Program-made: the position numbers and the translations under genes | In this document: piece after piece, positions 52,623 through 55,853 of the stretch | Numbering within the stretch: the stretch's first letter is position 1 | Layout of the letters: each line of letters starts with the position of its first letter | Source of the DNA: JBCBRD01 sp039819785 | GTDB taxonomy: Bacteria > Pseudomonadota > Alphaproteobacteria > Rhizobiales > Hyphomicrobiaceae | DNA length: 55,853 bases | NCBI GenBank assembly: GCA_039819785.1 | Contig: JBCBRH010000029.1 | Location: 1-55,853 of the forward strand | Direction: 5' to 3' | The notes under the pieces: model-generated | What the model was told of the DNA's origin: nothing | The model's database searches: none | Seen by the model: only the letters and a program-made list of their open reading frames with translations

Positions 52623-53393
52623 TTAACGCGGGACGCGCACGGGCGGTATGAACATGCGTTTTGCCGAACACATCCGTCGCTGATTTTCATTGCGGCCACA
52701 TGGGGTTGGTTTGCCGCTTTTGGAGAAGCATATCCGAATTTCGCGGAGCCGATTGCCTGCGCCGCCGCACGAAATGGCGATCATATCAGACCTCAGCTTT
52801 GGGTTCGCCGCTACGAAGGCGTCGGATAGAGCCTCGGGTGAGATCATCTGGGCTTTGACCGGCTGTGTGAAGGGGCCGGGAATCTTGATGCTCTCGAACA
52901 TACGCCGCGACAGATCGTAATACCCAGCAGGTGTCAGGCCCGTGCAGGTGCCGTGCTTCTTGTATTCGTGGATGACGAGTTTTGGCGACGGCATGATGTC
53001 GAGCATGTCGTTGATGATGCGCCGCGGAACGAAGGGCCGGTCACGTGTCCAGCAGCGCTCCGGATAGCCGCGCGTATACTGAGGCCACAGCCCATGCAAC
53101 ACGAATGCATAGGGCCGGGCGCGTTTCGCATGACATTGCGGCTCGTAACGATTGGTTTTGCGGGAGGCGCAGTATGTCGGGCTCCAGGACAGCACCAGCG
53201 CGTAGTAGTCGAACTCTCCGGCGATGTGCCTGCTGCCGCGGTTGTTGTCGTCGCGGTAGGGTGCGCGCTGTGCTTCGGCGCTGCTGGATGGCAAGAGCAA
53301 CGGTGCCAATAGCGCGAGCAGTGTGAGCATGCTCAGGTAAGTGGCAGACAGCGGTTTGGCGCCGCGGACGGTTTTGTTCGGTATGGTGGGCAT
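52623..53393 (-). CDS. Exported ribonuclease T2 family protein
   Basis: RNase T2 enzymes are secreted or periplasmic endoribonucleases that leave 2',3'-cyclic phosphates. The signal region is YLSMLTLLALLAPLLLPSSS, ending AEAQ. FDYYALVLSWSPTYCAS and the first catalytic motif FVLHGLWPQYTRGYPERC (His) follow. The second motif is VIHEYKKHGTC (His, Glu, Lys, His). Several Cys, as in the family, should form disulfides. The end MIAISCGGAGNRLREIRICF is typical. 256 residues. The catalytic His and Glu residues are all present, so it should be active. Confidence 0.92.
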   Translation of the reverse strand: MPTIPNKTVRGAKPLSATYLSMLTLLALLAPLLLPSSSAEAQRAPYRDDNNRGSRHIAGEFDYYALVLSWSPTYCASRKTNRYEPQCHAKRARPYAFVLHGLWPQYTRGYPERCWTRDRPFVPRRIINDMLDIMPSPKLVIHEYKKHGTCTGLTPAGYYDLSRRMFESIKIPGPFTQPVKAQMISPEALSDAFVAANPKLRSDMIAISCGGAGNRLREIRICFSKSGKPTPCGRNENQRRMCSAKRMFIPPVRVPR

Positions 53394-53421
53394 TGTTGGG
53401 TCTTGGTCTTTTTATTGCGGT

Positions 53422-54831
53422 TCAAAGCGATGAAAGGCGATGCAGAATGCGGGCCCAGCTGCGGGCACCTTTGCGGAAGCTTTTGAGGTTGTACTTTTCA
53501 TTGGGGGCATGAATGCGGTCGTCTTCCAGGCCGAACCCGACAAGAAGCGTATCCATTTTCAACTTATCCTTGAAGGATGTGACGATGGGTATGGATGCAC
53601 CGCACCCCATCAGGGCAGCTGGCTTTTTCCATTCGTCGGTCAGTGCTTCGGCGGCGGCCTGAATGAATACCGTGTCGGTGTCAAAACCAATTGCAGCCGA
53701 ACCATGCTGGTCGAAACAGCGGGCCTTGCAATCAAATGGGAGGCGTTCTTTGACGAATTTTTCAATCGCTTTGAGAAGCTGCTTGGGATTTTGACCAGGC
53801 ACCAGACGACAGGTGATTTTGGCCGATGCTTTGGATGGCACAATCGTTTTTGAACCAGGGCCCTGATAGCCGCCGGTGATGCCGTTGAATTCAAGTGTCG
53901 GTCGTGACCAGAGTTGCTCGAGAGCCGAGTGCTTGGTTTCGCCAGCAGGTTGGGAGAGGCCGACTGGACCAAGGAAGTTTTCCAGTTTGAAGTCCAGTGC
54001 GTCCCACTGCCTGAGCTGTTTGGCGCTTGGTTTTTTGACGCCGTCATAGAAGCCTGGGATCGTCACTTTGCCTTTGGCGTCGTGCATGTCGCCGAGGATT
54101 TTCGCCAGCACGCGGATGGGGTTCAGAGCGGGGCCCCCGTAAAGACCTGAATGAAGATCCCGCTTGGCCGCTGTAATCTCGATTTCGATGCCTGCTAGGC
54201 CGCGTAGCATCGTGGTGATTGCCGGTGTGTCTTTGTCCCACTGGCTTGTGTCGCACACCATGGCGAAGTCAGCGGTGATTTCCTTGCCATGTTTTTTTAG
54301 AAAGTCCGGCAGGGATGGTGAACCGCATTCCTCTTCGCCTTCGATAAGGACTGAGACTGCGATGGGTAGCCCACCTGCAACGGTCTTCCAGGCACGCGCG
54401 GCTTCCAGGAAGGTGCACAGCTGGCCTTTATTGTCTTCTGCTCCGCGCGCGATGATGACCTTGCCGTTACCTTTTTCCGTGGCGATGCGCGGCTCGAAAG
54501 GTTTTGATTTCCAAAGGTCGAGGGGATCGGGTGGCTGGACATCGTAGTGGCCGTAAAACAGGACGTGGGGCATGCCCTTGGGAACGGTCTTGCGGTCATG
54601 TGCGACGACCATCGGGTGACCGGTCGTTTTCTTGATCCCGGCGGTGAAGCCGATGTCGCGCAGCGCCTGCGTGCACCAGTTTGCAGCGTCGAGGCAGGCC
54701 GGAGCATACTCAGGGTCCGTCGACACACTTGGGATGCGCAATAATTCGAAGCAGCGCTCAAGGGCTTGATCGGTGTTCTTGTCGAGGTGGTCGAGGACCT
54801 GATCAAGCGGATCAACCGGCGGTGAGGGCAT
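53422..54831 (-). CDS. M20 family dipeptidase
   Basis: Zinc metallopeptidase of the M20/M25/M40 group, probably releasing amino acids from dipeptides. 469 residues. Metal ligands: HVLFYGHYDVQPPDP (His, Asp), IARGAEDNKGQL (Asp), VLIEGEEECGSPSLP (catalytic Glu and metal Glu), MVCDTSQWDKD (Asp), and a late RIHAPNEKYNL (His). The lid/dimer domain runs around TAAKRDLHSGLYGGPALNPI. ATG 54831 has AGGAAGA upstream. It is divergent from ppdK, with 212 bases between the starts. Confidence 0.93.
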   Translation of the reverse strand: MPSPPVDPLDQVLDHLDKNTDQALERCFELLRIPSVSTDPEYAPACLDAANWCTQALRDIGFTAGIKKTTGHPMVVAHDRKTVPKGMPHVLFYGHYDVQPPDPLDLWKSKPFEPRIATEKGNGKVIIARGAEDNKGQLCTFLEAARAWKTVAGGLPIAVSVLIEGEEECGSPSLPDFLKKHGKEITADFAMVCDTSQWDKDTPAITTMLRGLAGIEIEITAAKRDLHSGLYGGPALNPIRVLAKILGDMHDAKGKVTIPGFYDGVKKPSAKQLRQWDALDFKLENFLGPVGLSQPAGETKHSALEQLWSRPTLEFNGITGGYQGPGSKTIVPSKASAKITCRLVPGQNPKQLLKAIEKFVKERLPFDCKARCFDQHGSAAIGFDTDTVFIQAAAEALTDEWKKPAALMGCGASIPIVTSFKDKLKMDTLLVGFGLEDDRIHAPNEKYNLKSFRKGARSWARILHRLSSL

Positions 54832-55043
54832 TATCTTCTTCCTGGGTTATCCTGATGAACCGTGAACCAATTCGGACAGGCCTGCTCAATGGGGTGCGAT
54901 CTCACGTCATGCCTGTCTGCTTACCCAAAAAGACCTAGCCCTGTGGCGGACGTCAACCGTTTCTCCGCCTTCCGGTGTCAGAAGACGCTTGCTAAGGGTA
55001 TGGCTTGGCAACGCACCTTGCCGCAACTGCAGGAGATCGCTCA

Positions 55044-55742
55044 ATGGCTGACGCTCAGTCCAATCACACCGAGAAATGGGTCTACCTGTTTGGTGCGGAG
55101 GCCTCTGAAGGCGATGCGACGCTGCGCAACCTTCTTGGCGGGAAGGGTGCCAATCTTGCCGAGATGTCGAACCTGGGTCTGCCGGTGCCGCCCGGGTTTA
55201 CGCTGACGACCGAGGTTTGTACGGCCTATTATGCGGCTGGCCGGAAAATGCCCGAAGGCGTGGAAGCCCAAGTTCTAGATGCCATTGAGACCGTCAATGA
55301 TGCGGTGGGTATGCGGTTTGGCGATCATGACAATCCGCTGCTGGTTTCGGTCCGGTCCGGTGCCCGGGCGTCGATGCCGGGCATGATGGATACGATCCTC
55401 AATCTGGGCTTGAACGATGAGACCGTGAAGGGACTTGCCAAGCGGTCCAATGACGAACGGTTTGCGCTCGATAGCTATCGGCGTTTTATCCAGATGTATG
55501 GCGACGTCGTTCTGGGCGTTGATCACGGTATCTTTGAAGACACGCTTGAGAACTTCAAGAACCTCAGCGGCTATGCGCTTGATACGGAGCTGTCGGCGGA
55601 AGACTGGCGCGATATTATCGATCAATACAAAGGTGCCGTCGAAAGCACGCTTGGTCGTCCGTTTCCACAGGACACGAACGAACAGTTGTGGGGCGCCATC
55701 GGTGCGGTGTTCGGGTCATGGCGCAACAACCGTGCGAACACC
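55044..55742 (+). CDS. ppdK: Pyruvate phosphate dikinase, N-terminal part (truncated)
   Basis: PPDK interconverts pyruvate, ATP and phosphate with PEP, AMP and pyrophosphate. The visible 233 residues are the nucleotide-binding N-domain: WVYLFGAEASEGDATLRNLL, GGKGANLAEMSNLGLPVPPG, LLVSVRSGARASMPGMMDTI, FQ-like RRFIQMYGDVVLGVDHGIFE, and GAVFGSWRNNRANT. ATG 55044 has AGGAGA seven bases upstream. The true reading frame stops being valid at about 55742, where the sequence switches to the opposite strand. The reverse complement of 55801-55743 continues the protein as YRRLHDIPESWGTAVSVQAM. The rest of the gene is outside the window. Confidence 0.93.
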
Positions 55743-55853
55743 ATGGCCTGGACGCTGACCGCCGTGCCCCAGCTCTCAGGGATGTCGTGGAGGCGGCGAT
55801 AGGTGTTCGCACGGTTGTTGCGCCATGACCCGAACACCGCACCGATGGCGCCC
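55691..55853. repeat. Inverted repeat with 52-bp arms at the right edge (probable chimera)
   Basis: Bases 55691-55742 are the exact reverse complement of 55802-55853, with a 59-base middle at 55743-55801. Read on the minus strand, the right arm plus middle is continuous ppdK sequence extending the protein past the plus-strand break. So the plus strand jumps forward 59 bases and copies the gene backwards. This is the mark of an inverted chimera. The last 111 bases should be read as reversed ppdK, not as downstream sequence. Confidence 0.9.

Noticed and set aside
1..55853. tRNA, rRNA, CRISPR arrays, transposases, phage genes
   Set aside because: No cloverleaf, regular spaced repeats or mobile-element genes were found on either strand by reading; the palindromic elements are too few and irregular to be CRISPR.

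Overview
The window reads as chromosomal DNA of an alphaproteobacterium, most likely in or near the Hyphomicrobiales. Evidence for this is the rne-amidase-PBP1A-prfB gene order, ChpT next to a small response regulator, an EipA/DUF1134 protein, RpoH, FetAB, NnrU, a TorF-type porin, several small exported proteins that I recall mainly from Hyphomicrobiales, and a CtrA-type TTAA-N7-TTAA site. The DNA is GC-rich and densely coding. No tRNA, rRNA, CRISPR array, prophage, plasmid gene or transposase gene was seen.

Both ends are damaged. The first 238 bases and the last 163 bases are hairpin-like inverted repeats that fold coding sequence back on itself: rne at the left, pyruvate phosphate dikinase at the right. 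They look like amplification or assembly chimeras. The true ends of the usable sequence are about 102 and 55742.

Layout. 0-8 kb: rne (minus strand), a periplasmic amidase, PBP1A, and prfB with a canonical programmed +1 frameshift. 8-12 kb: a membrane protein, then three consecutive methyltransferase genes (rRNA-type, SpoU/TrmH-type and a protein-arginine-methyltransferase-like enzyme). 13-24 kb: NnrU and MOSC proteins, a two-domain L,D-transpeptidase, panB, a TPR membrane protein with bamB and der, a small Cys-containing exported protein, holC and rlmJ. 24-32 kb: small exported proteins, the FetAB exporter, response regulator plus ChpT, CysQ, EipA and a coiled-coil membrane protein. 32-38 kb: rluD-type synthase, rpoH, an 850-bp non-coding stretch with a strongly foldable RNA candidate, and a second amidase. 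38-42 kb: moaE, moaD, pgsA and uvrC in one orientation. 42-55.8 kb: an exported protein, a ParB-like protein, a glucosaminidase, a pteridine-reductase-like SDR, TorF porin, AIM24-like protein, RNase T2, an M20 dipeptidase and the start of ppdK.

Themes. Peptidoglycan and envelope biology is heavily represented: two amidases, PBP1A, L,D-transpeptidase, glucosaminidase, BamB, EipA and TorF. Translation and rRNA maturation is the second theme: RNase E, RF2, Der, RluD, RlmJ and the methyltransferase group. ChpT and a CtrA-type motif upstream of the second amidase hint that cell-cycle control reaches the envelope genes.

The most unusual pattern is a family of about 100-bp double-hairpin elements present at three loci. 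At every locus the element begins exactly after the TA of an adjacent gene's stop codon. Its palindromic ends (GAGC...GCTC) supply the G that makes the stop TAG, in either orientation.
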